From Chloroflexota bacterium (GTDB lineage Bacteria; Chloroflexota; Limnocylindria; QHBO01): 14,607 bases of DNA. Below are positions 5,947-13,195 of this stretch, piece by piece (position 1 is the first letter of the stretch; each line of letters starts with the position of its first letter). Below the pieces are notes generated by a model. The model did no database searches, was not told the origin of the DNA, and saw nothing but the letters and a program-made list of their open reading frames with translations. The position numbers and the translations under genes were made by a program. Where the stretch lies: assembly GCA_031177555.1 (NCBI GenBank), contig JAPSGM010000019.1:1-14607 (forward strand), written 5' to 3'.

Positions 5947-8238
5947 CTAGGTCCCTTTGACGGTCAGCCGCTCGCGCGCCTCGCTGTCGGGTGCCACCAG
6001 CTCGCGCACCGTGCTTCCGGCCACGTCGGCCACGATGATCTCGCCGACCTCGTCCTTGACCGCGGTGAACAGCCCGATCTGCCGCATGCGCTCGCACTGC
6101 GCCCGGTTGTCATCGGTGGGCGTCAGGTAATGCACCGATGCCGCCCGGTACCGATGGACCAGGAAGAGGTGCATCAGCGTCATGAGGCGCTTGCGCCGCA
6201 GGGCCGGATCGAAGGTGTTCTGGTCCCGCACCGAGAGGATGCTCCGCCCACGGCGGTCCTGGATGGTGCTGAACACGATGTTGGCCAGCCGCTTGCCCTC
6301 CGGGTCCGACACCACCAGCTCCAGCACTTCCGAGCCGGCGGTGTGCGGCCGCAGGCTGACCTGCGGCTCGAACCCGACCTCGTGGTGCTTCGCCCAGCGC
6401 TCCAGCCAGCCGGCCAGGACGCGCGGCGGCACCTCGGTCTGGACCAGGTGCTGGACCTGCGTCGAGCCGGCGCCCATGGCCTTGGTGGTCGCGGTCAGGC
6501 CCGATGCCGCCGCCAGCGCGGCGTCGCCCCGCGGCCCGCCGACCAGAGTCTGCGGTGTGCGGTACGGCGACTCGAGCAGGCGCAGCTTCCGCTGCAGCCG
6601 GGCCAGGGCCAGCATGCCGTCCTGGCGCAGCGCGGTGGTGAACTCCTCGGCCGCCAGCCCGTCGATCTGGTGGCCGCCGTAGGTGATGAAGTTGAAGACG
6701 TAGCCCAGCCGGCCCAGCTCCTCCGGGAAGGCGCGCATCTCGTCGTCGGACATGCCGGTGGTGTCCCAGTTGAACGACGGCGACAGGTTGTAGGCCAGCA
6801 TCTTGTCCGGATACGCGGCGTGGATCGCCTCCGCGAACTCGCGCGCGTCGGCCAGGTCCGCGGTCTTTGTCTCCATCCACAGCAGGTCGGCATAGGGCGC
6901 CACGGCCAGCGACTTGGCGATGGCGTAGGGGATGCCGCCACGGACCTCGTAGTACCCCTCCGGCGTCCGGGCGCGCTCCGCATCCCATGCCACGTGGATT
7001 CCCATCCGGCCGGCTGCGGCTCGGACGGCCGACCAGGGGGCGGTGGCGGCGAACGTGCGCCACTCGTCGACGCTCATCTCGAGCTCCGCGCCCTCCTCGG
7101 CACGGAACGGGATGGCCTCGGCCACCGCCTCGCCCAGCGTCATCAGCCCGGCCCGTGGCTCCCACGCGGCAAGGAAGGCGTCGGTGGCGCGGTCCAGCGC
7201 GTCCTCGGCGCTGCGCAACGCCCCGTCCGCATACTCCCGCGCGACGTCATCGAGCGTGGCGCTGAGGCCGGCCTCGCGCAGCCAGGCATCGGCGGCAGCC
7301 TCTTCGTCGGGCGGGATGGCGTACAGCAGGTGACCGTTGATGTCGGCCACGCCGGCCCGGTTCAGGTGGCGCATGACGGCCAGGAATCCCACCCGGTACG
7401 AGGGCACCTCGGTGCCGGTCACGCCCAGAATGAAGGGCTGGTCGCGCTCGTCGGCCGAGCCCTCGATCAGGTTGGCGGCCTCGGCATCGGTCCTGGCCAC
7501 CACCAGTCCCGGCACGCCCATGATGTCCAGCTGGAAGCGGGCGGCGTTCAGGCGCTTGATCTGCTCGTCCATGGGCACCAGCACCTTGCCGCCCTGGTGG
7601 CCGCACTTCTTGGCGCCCGGCTTCTGGTCCTCGATGTGGTAGCCGGGCACGCCCGCCTCCACGAAGCGGCGGACGAGGTTGCGCACGTGGGCGTCGCCGC
7701 CGTGCCCGGTGTCGGCATCGGCGATGATCAGCGGCGTGAAGTCGATCTCCGGCGTTGCCTCGCGTTCGGCATCGGTCATGCGCGAGCGCGCGAAGCGCTG
7801 GTTGCGGTCGGCGGTGAGGAGCGCGCGGACGATGCCGGCGGCCTCGTCGGGCACCTGCGAGAGGGGATAGCTGGCCAGGTCCGGCCCGGGATCCTCGTCC
7901 GCGGAGCCCTTTGCCGATGTCGCCCAGCCGCCCAGGTAGATGGCCTCGAGCCCGGCCCGCTTCATGGCCACCGCCTGGCCGGGGGAGTACGGCCCGAAGG
8001 TGGTGATGGCCTGGCCCTGCGCGAACAGCTCGCGCAGGCGCGCGTGGAGCCGCTCCGCGGCGCGACGCGCGACCGGGTAGTCGACCGGGATGCTGCCGCG
8101 CTGCTCGGCGACCTGTCGGGCCGAGTACAGGCGCGTCAGGCCGGCGAAGCGGTCCGATGCCATCCAGCTGCGGATGGCCTCGAGATCGCCGCGGACGGCG
8201 TCCTCGACCGGCCGCGCAGGCGTGTGCGTGACTGCCAT
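5947..8238 (-). CDS. aceA: Isocitrate lyase, long ICL2 type
   Basis: This enzyme splits isocitrate into succinate and glyoxylate, the first step of the glyoxylate shunt in the cytoplasm. At 763 residues it matches the long mycobacterial-type ICL2 (about 766) rather than the roughly 430-residue ICL1. The catalytic loop KKCGH is at 210-214 (Cys212). Other active-site segments are IIADADTGHGG (171-181), HIEDQKPG (201-208), NLSPSFNW (484-491) and TKTADLADAREF (458-468). A long insertion occupies roughly 260-385. The C-terminal part (about 615-745; ELVVSDPEGKRLANIVF, MHLFLVHRYRAA) corresponds to the GNAT-like regulatory domain, which in M. tuberculosis ICL2 binds acetyl- or propionyl-CoA and activates the enzyme. 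The ATG at 8238 has a good SD (AGGAG, 7-base spacer) that overlaps the stop of the small upstream gene, pointing to one operon and translational coupling. Malate synthase is not in the window. Confidence 0.97.
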   Translation of the reverse strand: MAVTHTPARPVEDAVRGDLEAIRSWMASDRFAGLTRLYSARQVAEQRGSIPVDYPVARRAAERLHARLRELFAQGQAITTFGPYSPGQAVAMKRAGLEAIYLGGWATSAKGSADEDPGPDLASYPLSQVPDEAAGIVRALLTADRNQRFARSRMTDAEREATPEIDFTPLIIADADTGHGGDAHVRNLVRRFVEAGVPGYHIEDQKPGAKKCGHQGGKVLVPMDEQIKRLNAARFQLDIMGVPGLVVARTDAEAANLIEGSADERDQPFILGVTGTEVPSYRVGFLAVMRHLNRAGVADINGHLLYAIPPDEEAAADAWLREAGLSATLDDVAREYADGALRSAEDALDRATDAFLAAWEPRAGLMTLGEAVAEAIPFRAEEGAELEMSVDEWRTFAATAPWSAVRAAAGRMGIHVAWDAERARTPEGYYEVRGGIPYAIAKSLAVAPYADLLWMETKTADLADAREFAEAIHAAYPDKMLAYNLSPSFNWDTTGMSDDEMRAFPEELGRLGYVFNFITYGGHQIDGLAAEEFTTALRQDGMLALARLQRKLRLLESPYRTPQTLVGGPRGDAALAAASGLTATTKAMGAGSTQVQHLVQTEVPPRVLAGWLERWAKHHEVGFEPQVSLRPHTAGSEVLELVVSDPEGKRLANIVFSTIQDRRGRSILSVRDQNTFDPALRRKRLMTLMHLFLVHRYRAASVHYLTPTDDNRAQCERMRQIGLFTAVKDEVGEIIVADVAGSTVRELVAPDSEARERLTVKGT

Positions 8239-8248
8239 GCGGGCGCTC

Positions 8249-8446
8249 CTACTCGTTGACGTGGTCGCGGTTGCAGAGGCCCGGGCAGCGGCACTCGTCC
8301 AGCTCGGCCGAGGTCAGCACCTGGGGCGCGGACGGGCCTTCAGGCCGCCACAGCAGCCACGGGTTCATGCGGACCTCGTCCGCCGTGTGTCGGGTCCTCG
8401 GCGACGGGCGCTGCCCATCGCGCCGGGTGGTGTGGATCTCAAGCAT
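8249..8446 (-). CDS. Small Cys/His-motif protein in the isocitrate lyase operon
   Basis: This is a 65-residue hypothetical protein ending 10 bases before the isocitrate lyase ATG, with its TAG stop inside the SD of that gene. The first 25 residues are basic and probably flexible. The middle holds a Trp-rich MNPWLLWRPEG. The C-terminus has CRCPGLCNRDH, i.e. Cys52-x-Cys54-x3-Cys58-x3-His62, a possible metal-binding cluster. I do not recognise a named family. The compact Cys motif, the tight coupling to the lyase and the absence of a competing gene on the other strand argue that it is real. It may be a regulator or accessory protein of the lyase, but nothing in the sequence shows its function. 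Only a weak SD (CTGGGA) precedes the ATG. Confidence 0.62.
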   Translation of the reverse strand: MLEIHTTRRDGQRPSPRTRHTADEVRMNPWLLWRPEGPSAPQVLTSAELDECRCPGLCNRDHVNE

Positions 8447-8466
8447 GCAGCCACTATCCCAGATGG

Positions 8467-8507
8467 CTTATCATAAGGCAAGACGATTCTTTGGATGGTA
8501 ATCATAA
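8467..8507. promoter_or_regulatory. Divergent icl/LysR control region with phased direct repeats
   Basis: TTATCATAA (8468-8476) and TAATCATAA (8499-8507) match at 8 of 9 bases and lie exactly 31 bp apart, about three helical turns, so a protein would meet both on one DNA face. The first copy is part of a perfect palindrome, CTTAT-C-ATAAG (8467-8477). The same bases offer -10 candidates in both directions: TATGAT on the minus strand (8470-8475) for the small-protein/lyase operon, and TATCAT on the plus strand (8469-8474). This AT-rich patch stands out from its GC-rich surroundings. LysR proteins typically bind paired sites between themselves and a divergent target. Binding by the adjacent LysR is inference. 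Confidence 0.6.
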
Positions 8508-8509
8508 AC

Positions 8510-9460
8510 ATGAGTGATGCACTTTCGAAGGCCGGTGACGCCCTCGACGTTGGCCGCGTCCGCGCGTTCGTCACCGTTGCGCGCACGGGGACCATCTCGC
8601 GCGCCGCTGAGGCGCTGTTCGTCACGCAGCCCGCGCTCACGGCGCGCCTCCAGGCGCTCGAGCGCTCGCTGGGCGTGGAGCTGTTCGTCCGTTCCCGGCA
8701 GGGCAGCCGCCTGACCGATGCCGGCCGCGCCCTGCTGCCCCATGCCGAGCGGGCCCTCGCGGCCCTCCAGCGTGGGCGCGAGGCGGTCGAAGACGTGGCC
8801 AGCGGCGGTGCCGGGCGGCTGACCATCGGTGCCGCGCCGGCGGTCAGCACCTACGTGCTGCCGGCCATGCTCCACCGTTTCCAGGCGGGGCATCCCGGCG
8901 TGCGGCTGTCGGTGCGGAGCGGGCACTCGGAGGAGGTGCTGGAAATGGTGCTGCGCGAGGAGGTGGAGGTCGGGCTCATGCGTCCGATCCAGCACCCGGA
9001 GGTCACCGCCACCCTGCTGTACGAGGACGAGCTGGTGCTCGTGGTCCACCGCGGCCATCACTTCGCGGCCGCCGGACACGTGCGCATGGGCGAGCTGGCG
9101 ACCGAGAACCTCATCCTGTTCGACCGGACCAGCTCGTACCACGAGCTGACGAGCGCCATCGTCCGGCAGGCCGGCATCTCGCCGCGCGGCCAGCTGGACG
9201 TGGACAACATCGACGCCGCCAAGCGCATGGTCGAGCAGCGGCTGGGAATCGCGCTGCTGCCGCAGACCGCTGTGCAGGCAGAGATCGGGACCGGGAGGCT
9301 GGTGCCGGTGACGATCACAGACATGGCGCCGGTGCGGCGGCAGATCGTCGTGGCGCGACGCCGCGACGCGGGGGAAGTGCCACCGGTGCTGGCCGCGTTC
9401 CTGGCCACCCTGGATCACCTGCGTCCATCGGAGGAGCGCTCGCATCGGTTCCTCGCCTAG
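8510..9460 (+). CDS. LysR family transcriptional regulator
   Basis: This is a 316-residue LysR-type regulator. The N-terminal winged helix-turn-helix (about 15-73) includes VARTGTISRAAEALFVTQPALTARLQALE and then LGVELFVRSRQGSRLTDAG, which is canonical. A linker helix follows (about 74-95), then the two-lobed periplasmic-binding-like effector domain (about 103-305; GRLTIGAAPAVSTYVLPAML, RQAGISPRGQLDVDN, VEQRLGIALLPQTAV). It is divergent from the isocitrate lyase operon with paired repeats between them, so autoregulation and control of the lyase are likely. The effector is unknown. I prefer the ATG at 8510 to the one at 8495, because the second repeat (8499-8507) then stays outside the coding region; 8495 would add five residues. 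Neither has a convincing SD. Its TAG shares a CTAG with the stop of the convergent cyclase gene. Confidence 0.94.
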   Translation: MSDALSKAGDALDVGRVRAFVTVARTGTISRAAEALFVTQPALTARLQALERSLGVELFVRSRQGSRLTDAGRALLPHAERALAALQRGREAVEDVASGGAGRLTIGAAPAVSTYVLPAMLHRFQAGHPGVRLSVRSGHSEEVLEMVLREEVEVGLMRPIQHPEVTATLLYEDELVLVVHRGHHFAAAGHVRMGELATENLILFDRTSSYHELTSAIVRQAGISPRGQLDVDNIDAAKRMVEQRLGIALLPQTAVQAEIGTGRLVPVTITDMAPVRRQIVVARRRDAGEVPPVLAAFLATLDHLRPSEERSHRFLA

Positions 9461-12400
9461 GAGCCGGGGACGACAGCCCCTGCGCGGGCGGCCACGGCCG
9501 CGGTCGCACGCGCGAAGTCCTCGTCGTCGCGCTCGTCCAGCCCGTTCAGGAGGGCCCCCAGCTGCCGAGCTGCATCTCCTGCCTCCTCACCGCGACCAGC
9601 CTCGACCAGCCTGGTCAGGGCCTGGATCCCGAGCATCGGCACACCGAACGCGTCAGCCTCGGCGGACGCCGTGCGCAGCTCCGCGACCGCTTCCGCGTCG
9701 CGCCCGGTTGCCAGCAGAACCTCGGCTCTGAGAACCCGCAAGATCATCCGCAGCGGACTGCCCTCCGTCTCGAGCCCATAGGCCGTTTCGAGGAGGCTGA
9801 GCGCATCACCGTGATGACCGGCGAGCTGGCAGGCGTTGGCCCGCAGGCCAAGCAGAACCGGCCAGAAGACGGGCGGCGTCTGGATGCCTTCGTACATCGC
9901 AACGCCTTCCTCGGTTCGCGCCAGCCCACGATCCACATCCCCCAGCGCGACATCCCCGACGCCATCCAGGGTCAGGCCCACGGCGATCCAGATCCGATAG
10001 TCGCGTGACCGCGCCACTTCGAGTACGCGTCGGGCATGAGCCTGGGCCGCGGCATATTCCCGGCGCCACACGTCGATCACGCCGGCATGGAACTCACCGT
10101 AGGCAGTGCTGTAGGGATGATCCAGCCGGTTCGCCATTTCAGCGGCGCGCCGCACGTGCTCGCGCGAGGTTCTCGGTTCGCCACGCCACCAGTGGAGCAT
10201 CGCCGACACCACCGGCGCGGCCACGCCCGGACTGGGGCCGAGCCGGAATGGGATCGATCCGTGGCGATCCGGGTCGAAGAGCTCCATCACGCGGCGCAGG
10301 TGCTCAAGGCCCGTGTCCATGTCTCCCATGAAGGCCATGGACGGACCGGCCACCATGTGCCCCTCCAGCTCGAACCGCGAGTCGCCGCTGTCCGCGGCGA
10401 GCCGCAGCATCTGCTCACCGATCTCCACGGTCCGGTCGAGCTGGCCGCGATAGAGGTAGAAGCTGGCCAGGCTTCGGAGGACTGGAAGCTGCGCGGTCGA
10501 CGAATCCAGGGCATCGGAGATCTCGACCGCCTCGCGGTACAGCCGCTCCACCTCCGGCGTATAGCCGCGGAGGGCGAGCAGTCCGCGGGCCAGGGTCAGC
10601 CGCAGCCCCACCTCTTCCTGGCCGTACACGGACATGCGCCGCGAAGCAGCCATCACGTTCAGCAGGTCTTCCGCCAGCCCGAGTGCCCGGTGGTACCAGC
10701 CGCGACCCTCGTACAACGTCCATAGCGCGTCGAGGAGGGCGCCAAGCCGTCCCGCATCGGCGCGCTCCACGAAGTAGCGCCAGGCGACCTCGACGTTGTC
10801 GACCTCGGATTCCACGGCGTCGGCCGCGATGCCTGCCTGGCCGGGGCGTCCATGACGCTGCGCCGTCGCAGCCAGGTCGGCGAAGAACTCCGCATGGGCT
10901 CGCCTGGCGGCATCGGCGAGCGCCGGGCTCTCGGCCAGGCGCTCTGCAGCGTACCGCCGGATGGTCCCCAGCATCAGCAGTCGCTGGCCGCCATCGAGCG
11001 ATGCGCCGCGCAGCAGGCTCTTGTCGAGAAGCGACGCGATGGTCCCAAGCGCGTCGATCTCGGACAACGCCGGGATGCGCGCAGCCACGGCCTGGACCGC
11101 GTGGACACGTGCCGACGGGAAGACGGACACCATTTCGAAAAGAGCCTTCTCGTCGTCGCTCAGGAGGTCAAAGCTCCATTCGATGGTGCTGCGCAACGTG
11201 CGTTGGCGCTCGGGCAGATCACGCGGCCCGGCTGGGATGCCCTCCAGCTGGTTGCGCAGCCGGTCGCGAAGCTCGGGGATGGAGAACAGCCGCACGCTGG
11301 CCGCTGCCAGCTCGATGGCAAGTGGCAAGCCGTCCAGCATGGCGCAGATGTCGGCGACGGCGGCAGCCACGTCATCGGCCAGGCGGAACTCCGGGTCGGC
11401 CTCTTCGGCCCTGGCCATGAAGAGCTGGACGGCGTCCGAGCGCAGAGCCTCGACGGCTGTCAGGCCGTCCGAAGCCGCAGCGACACTCAGCGGCGCCACC
11501 GGCACCAGGCGCTCGCCCCTGACCCTGAGCCCCTCGCGGCTCGTCACCAGCACCTTGACACGCGGGCATCGGGCCAGGAGCTCGGAGACCTCCGTGGCAG
11601 CGGCCATCAGCTGCTCGAAATTGTCCAGGAGCAAGAGCGCGGAACGCGACTGCAGGTGGCTGGCCAGGACTTCGCGCGGATCGGCGTCGGCCGGGACGTT
11701 GATGGCGACGGCACGCACCACGGCATCCAGCATGGCAGCCGCCGTACGAGCCGCCGCCAGGTCCACGAAGTACACGCCGTCTTCGAAAGCGTACGCGCGG
11801 TCGGCGGTCGCCTGCACCGCGAGGCGCGTCTTGCCGATGCCGCCTGGGCCGGTCAGGGTGATGAGCCGCGCCCTTGACGTGGCCAGCAGTTCCCGAAGCG
11901 CGTTGAGCTCCTGCTGGCGTCCGACCAGCGGGGTGGCGGGCTGCGGCAGGTTGTTCGGGATGGCATCCACGGTGCGCGCCGGGGGAAAGGCGGACTCGAG
12001 ACCCTCGCCAAGGACCTGGAACAGCCGTTCCGGTTGGGAGAGGTCCCGCAGGCGATGCTGGCCGAGATCCCTGAGGTCCAGGGCGGACGGCAAATCGCCC
12101 ACGGCGATTCGGGTCGCGTCCGAGATCAGGATCTGGCCTCCGTGCGCAGCGCCCATGATCCGCGCGGCCCGATGTACATCCAATCCGACGTAGTCGTTCC
12201 CCTCCCGAGCTGCGTCTCCCGTGTGCAGGCCAATACGCACGCGCAATGCCACGCCATCGGGCCAAGCCTCCGAGGCGAGCGAGCGCTGGATGGAAACCGC
12301 CGCCTCGAGTGCATCGCGCGCACCGGCGAAAGCTGCGAAGAAGGAGTCGCCTTCTGTGCCGACCTCCACGCCGCCTGCGTTGAGGGTGGCGTCCCGCAGG

Positions 12401-12516
12401 ATCGCGCGGTGGCGGGCCAGTACCTCGGCGTACCCAGAGCCGAGCGACTCGAGCAGGCGCGTCGATCCTTCGATGTCGCTGAAGAAGAATGTGACCGTCG
12501 CGGCCGGTTGGGCCAT
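9457..12516 (-). CDS. Class III nucleotide cyclase domain - NB-ARC/AAA ATPase - TPR protein
   Basis: This is a 1019-residue cytoplasmic signalling protein from the ATG at 12516, which has a GGGAGG SD four bases upstream; an ATG at 12555 would run into the palindrome. Residues 5-170 form a class III cyclase domain. Metal-binding aspartates are present in FFSDIEGST (Asp14) and TEGDSFF (Asp57), as are the adenine-site Asp108 and the transition-state Arg119. The substrate Lys is Gly53, however, and the ribose/transition-state Asn is His115 (HRAAR). Residues about 195-520 are an ATPase of the AfsR/LuxR-ATPase group: Walker A GPGGIGKT (223-230), Walker B LLLLDNFEQ (Asp298), TSREGLRV and GLPLAIELAAA. 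The remainder is helical repeats (TPR-like) ending without a LuxR helix-turn-helix. Such fusions are common in Mycobacterium and Chloroflexota. Ligands and output are unknown. It is divergent from the cNMP-binding gene. Confidence 0.93.
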   Translation of the reverse strand: MAQPAATVTFFFSDIEGSTRLLESLGSGYAEVLARHRAILRDATLNAGGVEVGTEGDSFFAAFAGARDALEAAVSIQRSLASEAWPDGVALRVRIGLHTGDAAREGNDYVGLDVHRAARIMGAAHGGQILISDATRIAVGDLPSALDLRDLGQHRLRDLSQPERLFQVLGEGLESAFPPARTVDAIPNNLPQPATPLVGRQQELNALRELLATSRARLITLTGPGGIGKTRLAVQATADRAYAFEDGVYFVDLAAARTAAAMLDAVVRAVAINVPADADPREVLASHLQSRSALLLLDNFEQLMAAATEVSELLARCPRVKVLVTSREGLRVRGERLVPVAPLSVAAASDGLTAVEALRSDAVQLFMARAEEADPEFRLADDVAAAVADICAMLDGLPLAIELAAASVRLFSIPELRDRLRNQLEGIPAGPRDLPERQRTLRSTIEWSFDLLSDDEKALFEMVSVFPSARVHAVQAVAARIPALSEIDALGTIASLLDKSLLRGASLDGGQRLLMLGTIRRYAAERLAESPALADAARRAHAEFFADLAATAQRHGRPGQAGIAADAVESEVDNVEVAWRYFVERADAGRLGALLDALWTLYEGRGWYHRALGLAEDLLNVMAASRRMSVYGQEEVGLRLTLARGLLALRGYTPEVERLYREAVEISDALDSSTAQLPVLRSLASFYLYRGQLDRTVEIGEQMLRLAADSGDSRFELEGHMVAGPSMAFMGDMDTGLEHLRRVMELFDPDRHGSIPFRLGPSPGVAAPVVSAMLHWWRGEPRTSREHVRRAAEMANRLDHPYSTAYGEFHAGVIDVWRREYAAAQAHARRVLEVARSRDYRIWIAVGLTLDGVGDVALGDVDRGLARTEEGVAMYEGIQTPPVFWPVLLGLRANACQLAGHHGDALSLLETAYGLETEGSPLRMILRVLRAEVLLATGRDAEAVAELRTASAEADAFGVPMLGIQALTRLVEAGRGEEAGDAARQLGALLNGLDERDDEDFARATAAVAARAGAVVPGS

Positions 12517-12545
12517 GTGGCCTCCCAGTTTCGGCCCGGGGCTTC

Positions 12546-12565
12546 CGGGTGACAAGGCTCACCCG
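12546..12565. promoter_or_regulatory. CRP/GlxR-like palindrome between cyclase and cNMP-binding genes
   Basis: CGGGTGA-CAAGGC-TCACCCG has perfect 7-bp arms around six bases. The core GTGA-N6-TCAC equals the invariant core of CRP sites (TGTGA-N6-TCACA), with G/C instead of T/A at the outer positions. It lies 30 bp before the cyclase start and 59 bp before the cNMP-binding gene. A TACGAT (12592-12597) is a possible -10 element for the latter, placing the palindrome centre near -48. A CRP/FNR regulator with a DNA-binding domain must be encoded elsewhere, because the neighbouring cNMP-binding protein has none. Confidence 0.6.
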
Positions 12566-12623
12566 CCCTTCCCGCAGGTCACGCCACGCCGTACGATGGG
12601 CGCCGCACATCACCGGAGGAACG

Positions 12624-13034
12624 ATGGACACCCAAGCCGCCGCCGCCATCCCGCTCCTCGCGGTCCTCAAGCCGCGTGAGCGCGAGCAGGTCCTTCGGAC
12701 TGCCCGCGAGCAGACCTACGCTCCGGGCGAGGTGGTTGTCAACGAGGGCGATCCGGCGACCCGTCTCTACCTCATCAGATCGGGCACGGCGCGCGTGGAG
12801 GTGGGGACCACAGGCAAAGTCGGCACCCTGAAGGCAGGCGACTTCTTCGGCGAGCTGGCGCTCATCGAGGAGCACGGGCGGACGGCCACGGTCATCGCCG
12901 AGACCGAGCTGACCTGCATCCTCATCTCGGCCTGGGAGTTCAGGGCTTCGCTGGAGGAGCACCCCGAGATGGCGATCCCCATGCTGAAGGCCATCATCTC
13001 CCGCCTCCACAACCGCGAGCACCACGGAAACTAG
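12624..13034 (+). CDS. Stand-alone cyclic nucleotide-binding domain protein
   Basis: This 136-residue protein is nearly all one cNMP-binding (CRP/PKA-type) domain. The opening LLAVLKPREREQVL is the usual N-terminal helix, then YAPGEVVVNEGDPATRLYLIRSGTARV forms the beta-roll. The phosphate-binding cassette FGELALIEEHGRTATV (75-90) retains Glu77 (ribose 2'-OH) and Arg86 (cyclic phosphate), with Thr87 following, so real cAMP or cGMP binding is likely. A C-terminal helix follows, but there is no helix-turn-helix, unlike CRP (about 210 residues), so it is not a transcription factor by itself. The ATG at 12624 has a strong SD (GGAGGA, 12615-12620). It is divergent from the cyclase-ATPase, with a CRP-like palindrome between them. 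It may work as a binding partner or cNMP-sensing subunit (inference). Confidence 0.92.
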   Translation: MDTQAAAAIPLLAVLKPREREQVLRTAREQTYAPGEVVVNEGDPATRLYLIRSGTARVEVGTTGKVGTLKAGDFFGELALIEEHGRTATVIAETELTCILISAWEFRASLEEHPEMAIPMLKAIISRLHNREHHGN

Positions 13035-13038
13035 CTCC

Positions 13039-13060
13039 GGCGGCTGCCCGGGCGCCCGCC
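13039..13060. terminator. GC-rich hairpin after the cNMP-binding gene
   Basis: GGCGG (13039-13043) pairs with CCGCC (13056-13060), and the loop contains a self-complementary GCCCGGGC. It begins five bases after the TAG stop at 13034. No T-run follows, so it may be a weak or factor-dependent terminator, or simply GC-rich sequence. Confidence 0.28.
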
Positions 13061-13078
13061 TCAGAGTCCACTCGTACA

Positions 13079-13105
13079 GCACATGCGGCACGTGCAGCAC
13101 GACGA
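13079..13105. repeat. Three 9-bp tandem units in the acs upstream region
   Basis: Units GCACATGCG, GCACGTGCA and GCACGACGA follow one another exactly; GCAC recurs every 9 bp. The middle unit contains the palindrome GCACGTGC (13088-13095). They lie about 90 bp upstream of the acetyl-CoA synthetase start and about 50 bp upstream of its possible -10 box, where an activator could bind. The units match only partly and chance is possible. An inverted pair, CGGTCG (13106-13111) and CGACCG (13136-13141), follows directly. Confidence 0.35.
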
Positions 13106-13156
13106 CGGTCGGACATGGACGGCGTCCGGCTCGCACGACCGCCGAACAGCCGGCCG

Positions 13157-13162
13157 TAGAAT
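13157..13162 (+). promoter_or_regulatory. Candidate -10 element of acetyl-CoA synthetase
   Basis: TAGAAT matches the TATAAT consensus at five of six bases in a GC-rich gap, 33 bases before the GTG start. No convincing -35 hexamer is visible at 16-18 bp spacing, which would suit an activator-dependent promoter. Confidence 0.4.
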
Positions 13163-13195
13163 GAAACTCCGCCCGATCGCGCTTGAAGGAGCCAC

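Noticed and set aside
5947..5952. CCTAGG near the isocitrate lyase stop as a third shared convergent stop
   Set aside because: No real plus-strand gene ends there; it is only the lyase TAG followed by G.
5923..8259. Long open frame on the plus strand across the isocitrate lyase region
   Set aside because: It is antisense to an unmistakable ICL2, has a low-complexity Arg/Gly/His/Leu composition, and shows no domain. It is a by-product of high GC content.
8471..9445. Open frame on the minus strand opposite the LysR gene
   Set aside because: The LysR helix-turn-helix and effector domain are clear on the plus strand, and the antisense product is His/Gln/Arg-rich without domains.
12517..12555. 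Upstream start (12555) for the cyclase gene
   Set aside because: The extra 13 residues cover part of the CRP-like palindrome, and the ATG at 12516 has a GGGAGG SD.
11372..12670. Second long frame on the minus strand over the cyclase N-terminus
   Set aside because: It is out of frame with the cyclase and Walker motifs, extends over the cNMP-binding start, and has no domains.
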